Source: Trema orientale (lineage: Eukaryota; Streptophyta; Magnoliopsida; Rosales; Cannabaceae). From it: DNA of 64,000 nucleotides. Where the stretch lies: NCBI GenBank assembly GCA_002914845.1, contig JXTC01000236.1:108236-172235 (forward strand), written 5' to 3'. The notes beneath the pieces were generated by a model. It was not told the DNA's origin, searched no databases, and was given only the letters and a program-made list of their open reading frames with translations. Both the position numbers and the translations under genes were made by a program. Of this stretch, positions 26,961 through 38,827 are shown piece after piece (positions within the stretch are counted from its first letter, which is position 1; the number at the start of each line of letters is the position of its first letter).

Positions 26961-27080
26961 GGGGGGCCTATACGATCCGAATCCTATTCTACAAATCCAG
27001 AAACAGCTTTAGAAAGTTGGTATGATACTATGAAAGCAGTTCCTGGATTTATAGAATATGATTCGGATCCGCGCCCTAAG
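26961..27080. mobile_element. Tourist-like MITE remnant
   Basis: Inverted ends contain GATCCGAATCCTATTCTAC on the left and, on the other strand, GATCCGAATCATATTCTATA on the right, each continuing into AAATCCAG-type sequence. The same motif occurs in the element at 37144-37336. It lies in the first intron of the pseudogene. I could not fix a clean target duplication. Confidence 0.5.
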
Positions 27081-27449
27081 TTTTTAGGATTCTGTGTACC
27101 GAACAGGCAAACTCAATTATAGTCCATTTCTTCAAACCAAGTCAAACCCACCAAAACCCAGAAAGCGAAACGACAACCACGCTAAACCCAGAAAAGAAAA
27201 CAAAAAATCTTATGCAGAAAAGTCGAACTCACATATTGAGAAAATTGAGAGTGGCAGACGAGAGAGTTCCATCCAAGAGAGGAGTAGAGCTGAACATAAC
27301 TCGTCAAGTGTCTTTCCTGGCTGGACATCCATGCGAACATTACCATAATCCCTTCCACTTTCCCACATCGCCCTCTTCTTCCCCAGTAATACGTTCCCCC
27401 AAATCCCCACATCTCCTCTTGCTCTTTCTCTCTCAACAGTTCTAACTCT

Positions 27450-28970
27450 CAACAGTCTGTGAGAGAACTTACTTCGTAGACCAAAATTTCTGGAGAATTT
27501 CTTCCCAATTAAGATGATAAAAAGCGTTTCAAAGATTGCAGCAAAGGGATTCAGTCAATGAAGAGAGAGAAAGAGAGAGGAGAGAGAAACAATGTGAGAG
27601 AGAGAGAGATCACATAAGCTCCTAATGATTTTGTCGCTTTTGTACAATTTTTTTTCCCCGCTTTTGCAGCTCTATTTTATTTTCTTTTTTATGATTCTAT
27701 TTAGAATATGGAGGAGGAGTCCGAGTGATCATCTTCGAGTTTTGGATTTCCTGCTATCAGGTGGAGCCAGTGATCCCTGCAACTTGCGGTTTCTTGCCTC
27801 CAAATGCGTGCCACGTCTTGTCGGGATATACCACCCCTTAGCCGCTCAATTTCTGAAGTACTAAACTACCCCTAATAGGAGAACTGAAATTACAAAAACA
27901 TACCCCCGTTTTTTGTCGCGTCGAGACAGGATCCGCTCAACTTCATTTCCGACTGCATCAAAGGAAATGATGATCTAAACCATACTTCCGGCGCTCAAAT
28001 TGATGCGTAGAATCCCATGTTCTTCCTTTGTCCAGAAAACGAAATAAATTTTTAAACAAATAAAAATAAAAATCCGAAAGACAGAATTTTTCTATCTGAA
28101 ATGTGAGACGTTGATTTACTTTTCTTGTTTATTTTTGGTAATATATCGAAATTTTGTTAGACTGAAGTTATTATTAGAGCTTCGTGTGTTCACACCACAA
28201 ATATCTTTTAATATTCTTCAATAATTAATGGAGACAGATATAGTCTTTTTGAGAGTAGTGGTTTCATTCATGTCTTAAGCAATACAGGCCAGGTCATATT
28301 CGTGAATTTGTCTAATATTGTAATGATTAAAACGTAATATGTATTGACCAAATCATAAAAGAAACCGACTAGTGCGGCCATAGGCCATAATTAATATAAG
28401 ATATACAGTTTGCTGACACGGCAAGGTCATAATTTATTTCGTAACAGGAACAATTGCGTAAAGGCTAAAACACACCACATATGGAATGGAAAACACATTA
28501 ATATGATGTAATGTTTTAGATTAGAGCTTTACCTAATAATACTAACATGAATTTGTTTGCCAAGAAGGCAAATAGGAAAGCAGTTTTTCCCGACTTGACC
28601 GTTGACCTACCTTACATTACATCTTGTCCAGCAATAAGCTTACGTGGACTACAAACTGGGATAGCCCACTACATATTTATGGGCTTGTCCACAGAAAGTC
28701 AACCGTTCTAAACAGTCTAGTTTTAAACTGGGGAAGCCTCGATGGCTTAATCCATTGCTTCTATTAAAAAGACTTCACCCTATAAAGAAGCTTCTCAACA
28801 AACCGGTTGGGCGTTGAGGGTTGAGAAATGGAATCAGACACTTAAAACAGTGAAAATCAAAATTGATATTTCCACTTGACTCAAAAGTAATATGCTTCCA
28901 AGATTTGAGCGGTATAAGAGAGAATACGCAGCGCCTGAAACACAACTAACTTTTGAAATGTGAAACACCA
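27450..28970. other. Intergenic, between ORC2 and the DUF829 pseudogene
   Basis: Upstream region of the pseudogene (GA-rich around 27560-27610) followed by AT-rich sequence without a coding signal. Bases just below 28971 should contain the ORC2 3' untranslated region. Confidence 0.35.
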
Positions 28971-31408
28971 CTAACTTATCTCCAGCAGAAGTTTTTCAAG
29001 TGCTTCAGCTGTGAGAGGAATGTACAAACAGTCTTGACCATCTGAGTGCCTTCTGGTCTTCACCAGCTCATGATCTTTGAATTCTGTCAAATGGGAGTTG
29101 AGTGTAACCTGGCTACTTGCCAGGAAGCGTTCCCGACAGGTAGTGTACAAATTCTCGACCGGCATCCCTGAAGTAAATATGTGCTGAATATGTAAGTTCT
29201 AGTGGATGAAAATAAAACTCCACGACATCAGGTGAATGGTAAGAACCAATGATCCAGAATATGTATAGATAATTACCTTCTTCGTCGGGATGAGACAGTT
29301 GATATTCCGCAAGAACTCTGAAAACACTCTGGGCATTGGGTGTCAAACTTAGCAAAACTAGTGCAGCAGTTTTGGCACTTTGGCCCGTGTTTCCATTAGC
29401 GAGAATCAAAGGAAAGAACATTCCTTCAACCTTGTATGCTGCAAAAGTAGGAACATGATACCAGCACCAGTTGAACTGTGTGTGAACCATCTTCTTGTCC
29501 CACACTAACAACAGAAGATAGTGCTATCAGATATCGAACCGAGGGAGGCTATTTCACAATGCTGCATGACCCTCATTCAATCAAGGCAGGTAATTAATTA
29601 TAATGTTCAAGCGATAATATCATTGTCTTTTACTGATATTCCTCATTGAGGATGATTTTGTTCAAAAAAAAAAATGATACTATCATTACTGTGTGGTTGA
29701 AAACTTTTTTTTTCACTGAAGTGTAATTAGAAACATGGAGGTATTTAATTCATGGCACCCAACATTATTTAACAAGAATAAATTTCACTTGCAAAAAAAT
29801 TGCATCCTGAAAAATTAACATGACCTAGCAATCAGACATTTCCTATTCATTCAGATAGATATAGAATATGTCGACATCTAACCATAGTGATAGCTTTATA
29901 TTGAAACAAACTCAAAAGTAACAGGCAGGGAAGTGAGATTATCTCCAGCTAGTTCAAATACTCTACAATATAAAATTTCTGAGGATGGACTTACAAAGAG
30001 GTGCATTCACATGGTCAATAGAGGCAACAATACGGATACGGGAACAAGAAGCTAAGCGTGCAAGAATCTGTTGAGTTTCAGAGTCTCTTAACCCAGGGCC
30101 ATCAATGTTGTGAACAACGATGCATATAAAACCATCATTCTCCTCTGCCAGCGGCTCATCCAAAAATGCAAGCAGATCATCCATGGATCTAGAATTAAAC
30201 GGCTGCTGACCTCTTGACAAATTCCCTGAAGGATTCTTCCGTTTGGTCCTCAATTGATCCCATACAAGTTCCGCTAAGGCTATCAGGACCTACATTTAGA
30301 GCATGAGATTGACGTTACCAGAGCATTATTGCCTCTTAAAGCTGAGCTGTCTAAGCCTCTGCTGGTAATCATTATAGGCATGTAGCTTTATTCCCATTTC
30401 TTCCATATCCTATCTCTCCTCACACTTGAAAACAACAAAGAGTAAAATGATAATATATTGCTTTGGCAATATATTCAAATATATAGGAACCTGTTTCATA
30501 TTTATTGAATGAAGATAGCCGTTGATTACAAATACAGAATATTCAGTCAATGCTGTTGAAGCGAAATCTTCAATCAAGGCTTTCTTAGATCCAAAGCCAT
30601 ACATAAGAAGGCCAAATCCACACCTAGATTAACATTAAAATAGAATGATAAGAATATAATAAAGGGATATAAACTATTCAAACCAACTCGTTGTGAACAA
30701 AACCCTGTAAACTAAGAAACTAACACTCCAACACGCTGGGGTGGTTGGGACATAACTGATTTTGCACATCCAATTGAAGCAAATTGACGATGAATTGCGG
30801 CAAAAAATCTCCAAACAAACACTAGCCCACAACTCAAAACAGCCCTACAAGCTTTGATAAACTATAATAAGACAACCACCTGGTGTGCTGAGGAAATCAC
30901 CAACACATCTTACAGGGTAATACACAAAACATATATACATTAATACACATATATATAACACTGTAAACGGTGAAAGATGAATAAACAAACCAAACCCAGA
31001 ATAGAAGTCACTTTTGAGGCCCCATGTCAACAGCTTATACTACTAGTAGTAGTAGTTAGAGAAAAGTGAGATACCTAATCTCGAAAACCCATCTGGGGTA
31101 CATAGTCTTATAACTGCTCATCAGTTCCTCGATCTCTTTCTCATGTTTGGGCTCAATGTTAGCCACCGCAGTTCTCAGCTCCTGCATATATAGTTTCCCA
31201 GTTTTAAAATATTTTCAGAGAAAAAAAAAACAAAAAACAAAATTCATGGCGAAGAAATCGAAGGGCGAAGGGCACGGACCTGTTCGTCAACAAGATCGAT
31301 ATCCGAGAGCTTACGAGTCGATTTCTTAGCCGAACCCCCCAACTCCTTTGCCAGAAAGTAGTTTCTTGAGAATCCGAACTCATCGTCATCGCCTTCGTTG
31401 ATCTCCAT
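28971..31408 (-). CDS. ORC2: Origin recognition complex subunit 2
   Basis: Six coding exons: 31408-31280, 31181-31075, 30623-30491, 30289-29995, 29504-29277 and 29167-28971, joining in phase to 362 residues, the usual length for plant ORC2. ORC2 is part of the six-subunit complex that marks replication origins in the nucleus and loads the MCM helicase with CDC6 and CDT1. The protein shows a short acidic N terminus ([19 protein letters not shown]), the conserved [20 protein letters not shown] block that opens the AAA-like core, [15 protein letters not shown] (a degenerate Walker-B-like strand), [18 protein letters not shown], and the C-terminal winged-helix region including [19 protein letters not shown]. 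As is usual for ORC2, no intact Walker A motif is seen. The start is the only Met that gives this N terminus. Confidence 0.95.
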
Positions 31409-31907
31409 TGCTTCAAATTCTCAAGTAAATCACAGGAACTAGAGCCCTAAAAATTTAATTCTTTTTACAAAAAAAAAAAGAGAGAATAATAGAATGGAGT
31501 AGGGCTCAAGATGAAGATGTTGGGGATCGCCGTACGGACATTGTTAGAACTGTGGCAAAGATTGATAACTGGGCGGGAAATGCGCGAGGGCTTTAAGGGA
31601 ATGGCGGCAACACGAATTGGGTTTTCAAAACCCTATTCAGTTGCCACGACTCCGAATCGGAAAACCAAATTATTGTTTGCGTTTGGCCCCCTGACCATGT
31701 GAGCTGGGATGGGTCCCTGTAGTTCTAATTTTTACCTGTCGATTGAGTGCAATCGAGCCCATTTTGGAAATAACTCTCCGATAGATAACAGAAGAGGGCT
31801 ACAAAAAAAAAAAGGAAAAAGAAAAACAGAAGAAAATAATTTTAAAAAATAAAAGGGAAAAATATCTTCTTGCCATTAGAAAAAAATCCCATAAACAAAT
31901 CCTAAAT

Positions 31908-32480
31908 TAGAGATGTCAATGTGATCAGGGGCTTTGTAGGACGGGGCTCATATTCCGAAAAAAAAAAGTATGATATCAGTATAGTTCAAGCCCACATTAA
32001 GAGCTCACATTCTCAATAAAAAATACGATATCAATCCGACTCGGCCCATATTAATGTGGGCCTGAGCCGGCCCGTTACATATAATAAGGGCCGGCTTGTG
32101 CCTCAACAATAAGTCCACAGGCGGACCTGGCTCACACTTCTGTCGACCCACATTTAGTTATTTATTTACTTATTTTTGTTTCTTTTCAATTTGTTCAAAT
32201 TTTAAAAAAATATGAATGGATTTTAGACCCATATTTTAGCCCATATAAGCACATATTTGATATTTTAAAACATAGAACAATAACGAAATTAGGCCCACAT
32301 TTTAGCTCATATTTGGCCCGCATGGGTACAGCCCACTTAGACACAACCCTTTAATAGGAATATGGGTCGGGCCGACCCGACTCACATTTTAGGCAGACTG
32401 CGCCTAAGTCAGGTACAAAGCCTGTATAAGCTTATCAAATGTGGACAGCTGTTAGCCCAACCTGGCTCACTTTACATCTT
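31908..32480. mobile_element. Probable non-autonomous DNA transposon (AGATGTCAA type)
   Basis: Left end AGAGATGTCAATGTG and right end, on the other strand, AAGATGTAAAGTGAGCC are inverted. The interior is rich in GGGCC/GGCCC motifs (GGGCCTGAGCCGGCCCG near 32068), a composition seen in a common class of plant DNA elements. Flanks CCTAAATT and CCCAAATC agree at only 6 of 8 positions, so the boundary call is tentative. Confidence 0.45.
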
Positions 32481-32619
32481 TACCCCAAATCTAATCAAAT
32501 TAACATGAAAAAAAAAAATTGAAGAGTTAGCTCTCTAATCAAAATCTTAGGGCTTGTTTGGATTCACTTTCGTTTTCTGTTTTTTGTTTTTCTAAACAGA
32601 AAAATGGAAATTTTTTTTG

Positions 32620-32890
32620 AAAGTTTGCTTGGCAACCTTGTTTTTGTTTTTTGTTTTTAAAAATTGTTACCAAAAAATTCAAAAAAAGTGGTAACAAAAA
32701 ATTTCTAATACTTTTATTTTTTTAAACAAATTTCAAAAACAAAAGAACATACAAATATTTGTACACAAATGCGTACATACATATATGTATATATATACAC
32801 AAATATAAGTCTATATGACTTTCTCTATCATTATTTGTACTTCATTGTTTTTGAAAACAGATAGTGAAATAAAGGTTGCCAAGCATGTTT
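32620..32890. mobile_element. hAT-like MITE (GCTTGGCAACC ends)
   Basis: GCTTGGCAACCTT at 32627-32639 is matched exactly in inverse at 32872-32884. TTTTTGTTTTTT-type arms follow on both sides. A partial related copy appears to start at about 32549. The interior is non-coding. Confidence 0.6.
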
Positions 32891-32944
32891 CTTGTTTATA
32901 AAAATTGAAAATCAAAACAAAATTTTTACTTCTGTTTTCAATTT

Positions 32945-33045
32945 TATATATACCTGGATATTTAACTATAAAATTTAAAAAGTAGACATCTACTTAATCA
33001 AATTTAAAATATTAGTCATCCACCTAAATTTCTCTTTGTTGTTTA
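32945..33045. repeat. Dispersed repeat, partial copy
   Basis: It shares CTGGATATTTA / CTTGGATATTTA, CTATAAAATTTAAAA and TTAGTCATC.ACCTAAATTTC with 42923-43014, in the same order and spacing, so both derive from one repeat family. Confidence 0.7.
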
Positions 33046-34031
33046 ATTTCCAAGTTATTACAAATTTTACAATCCGTGTTTATAGTTGAGACTCAAAATT
33101 TAGCAATTCTACATATAATACTCATATTATACGCGTACGTATATATTTTTCAATTATATATATTTTTTGTCAAACATACTTAAAAATAGTCCTACTTGAA
33201 CAAGTATTATTTCAGTCGTATAAAATGCTCTTCACCAATTTTATTTTCTTTACTTAAAATAAATTTTTTCATTTAAATTCGATTTTTTTTATACCAACAG
33301 ATTTTTTTTTGTTATCATTCATCATGTAATACTTACTTTATTTTAAATTAGTAAATTTAAAATAAACATTTAATCAATTATTAATAAATAATATTTGTAT
33401 TTTTTTTTTACCAATCATATTAAAGTAGGCGAAAAATAAAATATTTTTATAGAAAATTACATTTTTATAGCATATTCGTATTTTATAAACATATTTTTTA
33501 GAAGTATTATACAAGTATAAATAAATTTATGATTTTTTTAGCTTACATGTATTTTTATTACGAAGTTTTAAAAGTGTTTTTGACAAACCTGTTCATATTA
33601 TTAGTTGTTTAATTATAATTTTGTATTTTGTTAACTATGCTCCAAAGTATAGGATCAATCTCAATTTGAAATTAATTAACCTCTTTTTTCCAAGTGATAT
33701 TGGAAAGTGGAAAAAAGTGGATTTAGCATTTTTATAATTTGTTTTGTACATGCGTAATCATGGAAATTATTACAACACTGTTGAAATTAAAAAAAAAAAA
33801 GAAAGAAAGAAGGGAATAAAAAGAAACGTGGGGGTTAATAAGGTGTAAAAAAAAATAATAATATAAAAAAAAGAGATATTTATAAATATCCCACCTTTTG
33901 ATAACTACCCACTACTCCTCTCCACTTTCTCCCACAAAAGAGGGGGTCATGTTCCCCACTCAACAAAACACGTTAAAGTGTTTTCAAAAAAAAAAAAAAA
34001 AAAAAAAAAAGAAAAAAACCCTGAGATTGGT

Positions 34032-34040
34032 CTATAAATA
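34032..34040 (+). promoter_or_regulatory. TATA box
   Basis: CTATAAATA followed about 30 bases on by A/G-rich sequence. It may be the promoter of the LTR-like stretch; no following reading frame is seen. Confidence 0.45.
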
Positions 34041-34377
34041 GAGACACCTAAAACAAAAAAAAAGGGGACTTTTGGGAGCAGTACAAAAAAAATACACGAC
34101 AAAAAAAAAGAGAGGGAAAAAGAAAGAGTAAAAATACAGAAACTCTTGCAACAAATACGTCCTGCAAAAAAAAAAAAAAAAAGTGTTCTTCAGAGTAAGT
34201 ACGAATGGGTTTTCTCCCTACATCTCTTCATCTTACTCCTCTTTCTAAATTTCTCTTTGATTACCCTATGATCTAAGGCATAATGTGACCAATAGATTGC
34301 CAATGAAGATCAAGTTGTAATCAAGGTGAAATTATTTTCATTATGTAATCTCTCAAAAAAAAATTAAAAATTATAGA

Positions 34378-34650
34378 TTTCGTTTTGGTTCCACCAAGAC
34401 CTAGGCTAATTATGCCAAATAAAAGGTTTATGGTGAGGTATGGCCAAAGGGGAACTAGAATTTTTGCCTTCTAAAGGTCATTATGCTGCCAAAATCATTC
34501 TGAAAAATATTCAAAACCCTAAGTTTCGTTTTGGTTCCACCATGACCTAGGCTATTTAAGCCAAAAGGAGGTCTATGGTGAGGTATAGCCAAAAGGGAAC
34601 TAGAGTTTTATTCCAGTGGGTCATTATATTGCTGAAATTTCTTCAGAAGA
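34378..34650. repeat. Tandem duplication, about 146-bp period
   Basis: Copy 1 starts TTTCGTTTTGGTTCCACCA at 34378 and copy 2 at 34524. Both continue with GACCTAGGCTA, TATGGTGAGGTAT and GGAACTAGA, with divergence and small indels. Confidence 0.85.
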
Positions 34651-34710
34651 AAGAATGGGGTTTTAGTCTCAAGACTTAAAAAGAATGGGGTTTTAGTCTC
34701 AAGACTTAAA
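34651..34710. repeat. Perfect 30-bp tandem duplication
   Basis: The 30 bases starting AAGAATGGGGTTTTAGTC at 34651 are repeated exactly at 34681-34710, directly after the 146-bp duplication. Perfect identity suggests a recent event. Confidence 0.95.
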
Positions 34711-36060
34711 ATCTTTTAAAATTTGGGATTTTACAAAATTTAAATCCCTTTGGCCCTACCGTAAATGAAGTTTAAAATATAAGTGATTTCACGGTACTGA
34801 TAAAAAAATATAAACAGCTGGTAAGTTTATCTTTAATTCGTATAGATATGATGTACACTAAAAAAAAGAATCATGTTTATACGAAAAAGATAACAAAGCC
34901 GTGAATATATCAAAAACTATAAACAGGTTTGTGATTACAAGTATTATATATNCCACTGCTTTACCCTCTCCAAGTGAATTTTCCAGATAAATTCTCAAAA
35001 TGCAAAAAAATCTCAAAGTACAAATACAACATATATAGGCGTGAAGTCTCAAAGTATGCCTAATCTCTATTTTGAATTCAAATTCTGTCAAAAATCAGAA
35101 TTACCTCCCAAGGGCCCCTGACAACGGTCAATGAGTTTTAATCTGTAACAAACTTGAGAATTGTTTGGAAGTTCAGATTATGTCAAAATCGGGTCATTAA
35201 CTAGTTAGTTGTATAAAGATTCATTAACTAACGATGGGCTCCTTCAAATTACCCTAGCCCATCTTCAAGTTACCTGGGCCCATAAATTGTGGTCCATTTA
35301 CATTGGCATAAAGACTTTTTGTTACTAATGGATCAATTGTTTTTTTTTTTGGCCCAGCAAGTGATGAGAATAAGATAATCTACATTATTTATTATTGGAA
35401 CAAATACAACTTTTACCAATGATAAATTCTTGGATTAAAGCATTATCTCCAAAATCTCATTGTTGAGATTCTTTTACTCCGAAAATTCAAAATAACAAAC
35501 ATTGAACTACGTTGACTTGATTCCTTTAAAAGGATACGTAGGCAACTTAGTCATAAGAAAAACTAAGTGCAGTCACAAGTTTCACGTTAAATTGAACTTT
35601 CCTAAAATTTCAAGGAAGTCACTCACTTCTAACTCCAAACACAAATCTTAGAATTCCAACAAAAGGTCATTTACCTAGGAATTCGCCAACATTTAAAACT
35701 TTCACAATTCCACGATATGGTTATTTACCGGAATTTCATATATTCTTAAAAACTGTCATAAATCCCTGTACAGGGTCTTTCACCGGAATTTTCTAATTTT
35801 CAATTCAAAATTCTTAGAACTACAAGTGGCTTGATCCCTTAACAGGGTATGTAGGCAACTCGATTAATCCAGTTGAGTGCAGTCACAATTCAAAATCACC
35901 TAAACTTCCCCATAAATTATATTACTAATTAATGTCATTATAATTGGAATTAAAGGGTTTTCCTTTGTACCAAAGGATTGTAATTAAGAGGTTATTTTTT
36001 ATAATCTTGAATGGGTCGAACTTAAATTAATAAACTCCCATATTTTAAATTTAACATGGG

Positions 36061-36600
36061 TGAAATTATGTTGCGTAATTTCTAAATTTACTCAACAAAC
36101 ACAATTACTAAAAAAACGATATCATGACACATTGACATGCTTTTAACTTTTTTAAAAAATATTCACCAAAATAGAGTAATCCTTTTCTCATCCCTTTTTA
36201 CACTCTATTGTCTCATTGTTTGAGATAAGGACATTAGGTCAGTATGGCTCGATATGATTAAGAGGTAGGTCATTCTAAAATACTGCATGATAAGCACATT
36301 TATGCTTAACTTAAATAGTCGTGCTGAAACGATATAACTTGTTTGACAACTTAGTTGGAGTTATTTGATATAGTGGTTTATTTGGTTTCGTAATTTATCT
36401 AATGCCAACCATTTTATTAACAAAAAACTTAGATTAGACATTTCAATAAATTATAAAAATTAGAGTCAACCCTACTTTCTAATGGAAGTTAATTTGGCCA
36501 TAATCAATGAAAATATCAACACCATAAATTGGATCATATAATTTCTTAAAATTCAACGCCATATATATTATATAACGAGACATAAGCATATAAAGCAGCC
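36061..36600. other. Intergenic, upstream of the DPH4-like gene
   Basis: AT-rich, with no gene visible. The likely transcription start of the DPH4-like gene lies near its right edge, where the sequence becomes CT-rich. Confidence 0.35.
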
Positions 36601-38275
36601 CCTTATCGTTGTCTGCCTTCTCTCTCCCACAGCACACCAGGTTTTGGTCCCAAAACCGGGGAAGGGATCTCTCCCTCTCCAGTCACCGGGCACCATCTTA
36701 GTTCTTTCTTCACCTTTGGGATTTGGACTTTCTGCTCGTGTTTCATCATTTTATAACCATTCGCCTCGGTGGCAGCCGCTCGATCCACTCTCCTTCTTCT
36801 TCTTCTTCTTCTTCTCCACCCAAGAAACACAAAAGGTTTGTCTTCTTTTTCGGAAATTTGAATTCTTTGATTGCTCCTGCCCTAAACCCCTCCCTTCTCT
36901 AAGTTTGTCTTTCTTTTGGGTACTCAAAATAATTGCAGTTAATGCTTCACAGTATGTGAATTTAAGCTCTTTGTTACATACTTACTAGCCTTTCCCAGAT
37001 GGGTTATTGGGCTCAATTTTAGGTGATTTTATTTCTCTGTTTGAATGCAGGACATCAAAACCTAGAAATTTATTAGAATATATTGTTTTCAAATTTCAAG
37101 CAAAGGATTATAATATCTTCCTCAAAATTTGGTCAAAAATTAAGGGCACGTTTGGTATAAGATTCGAATCTTATTCTATAAATTCAGAAATAATTTTCAT
37201 GAAACTACAAATCTAGAAATAGCTTTTATGAAGAAAATTGGAAGGATAAATATTTTTTTTTCAAACTTTTTTTATGAAAACTGTATCTGTATCTGAATTT
37301 GTAAAATAAGATTCGAATTTTATACTAAATGCACTCTAAGGTTTTACATTTATACTTATACTTATCCATGGTGCTTCCACCACCTAAAGGGTTTTACATT
37401 ACAAGTCTTCCTTTTGTGTCACTCTTCTGTGGCTCTTGGTCTGTTGCCAAAATTAAGGTTGTACTCTATCTGCTTTGCATTGCTTTATCCATTTATAAAA
37501 CTGCTTGAGAATCTCCTATATGTTCTCTACAACTACCTTCCTTTGATCAATTAGTATTGTTGTTACCGCCATTGAGAACCAACCAATTTTTTTTAAAATC
37601 GACTTTTTGTGCTCTCCTTTTAAGCCTTACCTGGGCTTATTCTGAAATCAGGCTGCGCTAAGGGCAATGTTGTAGAATAAAGGCTGTTTTAGCTCAAATG
37701 TAGGTAGTAGGCCATTCTTCTTGATGGGTTAACGCAGGTTCCTTATTGGCTACTCGCATTCGTGATGGGGATGACCTTGTTGTCTGCAATCAGTACAGAG
37801 CTTGGGTATTCAAAAAGAAAGGATTTATATTTATAGCTAATCATTGATGTTTCATTTCATGTTGCATTTGAAATGGACTTTTTCTTGTTCAACATTGCGG
37901 TAAGGTTTCAAGGGTTTATTTTTAGTTCATTGGCCTGATTACAGTAAAATCTTGTAGTTATGAAATATGTAATGATTAACTTGACGGGGGAGAAAGCCTT
38001 GTGGAGAGGAGTCACTATGAGTTTAAATCCTGTTCCGATTAAATTGTTGTGGTTTCGAGGAAGAGTGATGAAAAAAATACTCACCCTCAGGCTGTGTTGG
38101 ATTTATCTACAGTTGTCCATGATGGGATTTGAATATGCCATTTTATTGCAGAATTTATTACTTTTGTTCATTCTTATTAATGTTTGATTCATACGTTTCT
38201 TCTTTGTTGGAGTGAACTTTTAAAAAAAAAATGTTTGAACTGCATTTCCAGCATATCTGACAAACGCGAACAACC
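36601..38275 (+). other. 5' untranslated exon and long leader intron of the DPH4-like gene
   Basis: CT-rich leader sequence ends at a donor AAAAG/GTTTGT (GT at 36836-36837), and the next good acceptor, TTTCCAG, ends at 38251, 24 bases before the start codon. The intervening 1.4 kb is intron-like and contains a MITE at 37144-37336. Inferred from splice-site appearance only. Confidence 0.45.
37144..37336. mobile_element. Tourist-like (PIF/Harbinger) MITE, 193 bp
   Basis: Flanked by TAA at 37141-37143 and 37337-37339. Left end GGGCACGTTTGGTATAAG; the right end on the other strand reads GAGTGCATTTAGTATAAA; both continue to ATTCGAAT. The interior motif TTATTCTATAAATTCAG is shared with the remnant at 26961-27080. 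It sits in the leader intron of the DPH4-like gene. Confidence 0.75.
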
Positions 38276-38827
38276 ATGCTGAGTGGCAAGAGCTGCTACA
38301 TTCAGGAAACTCACTATGACATTCTATCTGTGAAAGAAGATGCTACTCATGAAGAAATCCGCACTTGCTACCGATTTGCCATACTCAACTCTCACCCTGA
38401 TAAGTTGGCAAATGCATCCGAGACTTCTCCTTCTCACAATGGATCAGAGGAAAGATTTTTTAAGGTACAGAAGGCTTGGGAAATACTTAGCAATCCAAGG
38501 TCACGAGCACTCTACGATAGTGAGCTACGATCTTCAAGACAGGATGTAGTAACTGCAGAAGATATCAGCTTAGAAGATATGATGGTTGAAGATGGAGGAG
38601 ATATGATTGAACTGTTCTACCAATGCCGATGTGGTGATTATTTTTCTGTTGATTCTTTGGAGTTGGGAAAAATGGGGTACCCTTTGTTGAGGGATGGGAG
38701 CAAGATATCTTTACTGAGAGGGGATGCTTTACCAGCATCAGCTGTTCTTCCCTGTGGGTCTTGTTCTTTGAAGGTCCGATTATTAATCAATTCGGATATT
38801 TGTGTTACCATTGATGATAATATGTGA
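38276..38827 (+). CDS. DPH4: DPH4-type J-protein with CSL zinc finger
   Basis: Single coding exon for 183 residues. The N-terminal J domain (about 12-84) starts THYDILSVKEDATHEEI and carries the HPD signature at 40-42, which stimulates Hsp70 ATPase. It ends with AWEILSNPRSRALYDSEL. A CSL-type zinc-binding domain follows: Cys117 and Cys119 in CRCGDYF, and Cys160 and Cys163 in PCGSC, giving the CxC and CxxC ligand pairs. In yeast and animals Dph4/DNAJC24 supports the first step of diphthamide synthesis on elongation factor 2 as an iron/zinc-binding electron carrier. The domain order and length match this family, so the same cytosolic role is inferred. A 5'-untranslated intron is likely. Another small J-CSL protein is unlikely because DPH3 lacks a J domain. 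Confidence 0.9.
   Translation: MLSGKSCYIQETHYDILSVKEDATHEEIRTCYRFAILNSHPDKLANASETSPSHNGSEERFFKVQKAWEILSNPRSRALYDSELRSSRQDVVTAEDISLEDMMVEDGGDMIELFYQCRCGDYFSVDSLELGKMGYPLLRDGSKISLLRGDALPASAVLPCGSCSLKVRLLINSDICVTIDDNM

Larger units (their letters stand above)
24360..27412 (-). pseudogene. Broken DUF829 / TMEM53-like alpha/beta hydrolase
   Basis: The exon layout of a plant DUF829 protein is still visible: exon 1 at 27412-27233 (MWGFGG to the LVCHSQF segment), 26340-26283 (FFPEKATALAIDILNELVA), 26088-26008 (KPCPVVFAYFSGGPKACMFK), about 25600-25382, 25296-25154 (ILCSENDDLAPYQ) and 24859-24360. The reading frame is lost several times: a surplus T in the run at 27241-27244; the acceptor and about 11 codons missing at the start of exon 4; at least two frame changes and an internal loss in exon 4 (25382-25600); one extra A near the end of exon 5; and stops plus frame changes in the last exon. 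Introns are kept, so this is a decayed gene rather than a processed copy. Neighbouring genes are free of such errors, which argues against poor sequence. The family has a hydrolase fold of unknown substrate. Confidence 0.75.
33880..36060. mobile_element. LTR-retrotransposon-like stretch, perhaps a solo LTR
   Basis: There is a good TATA box (CTATAAATA, 34032-34040) followed by a purine-rich leader, two tandem duplications (34378-34710), and two copies about 310 bases apart of a block with ACGTAGGCAACT / ATGTAGGCAACT and GTGCAGTCACAA (35520-35590 and 35830-35900). Blocks of this kind are familiar from plant Gypsy long terminal repeats. No gag or pol coding is present and I could not define ends or a 5-bp target duplication. 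One N is present at 34952. Confidence 0.4.
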
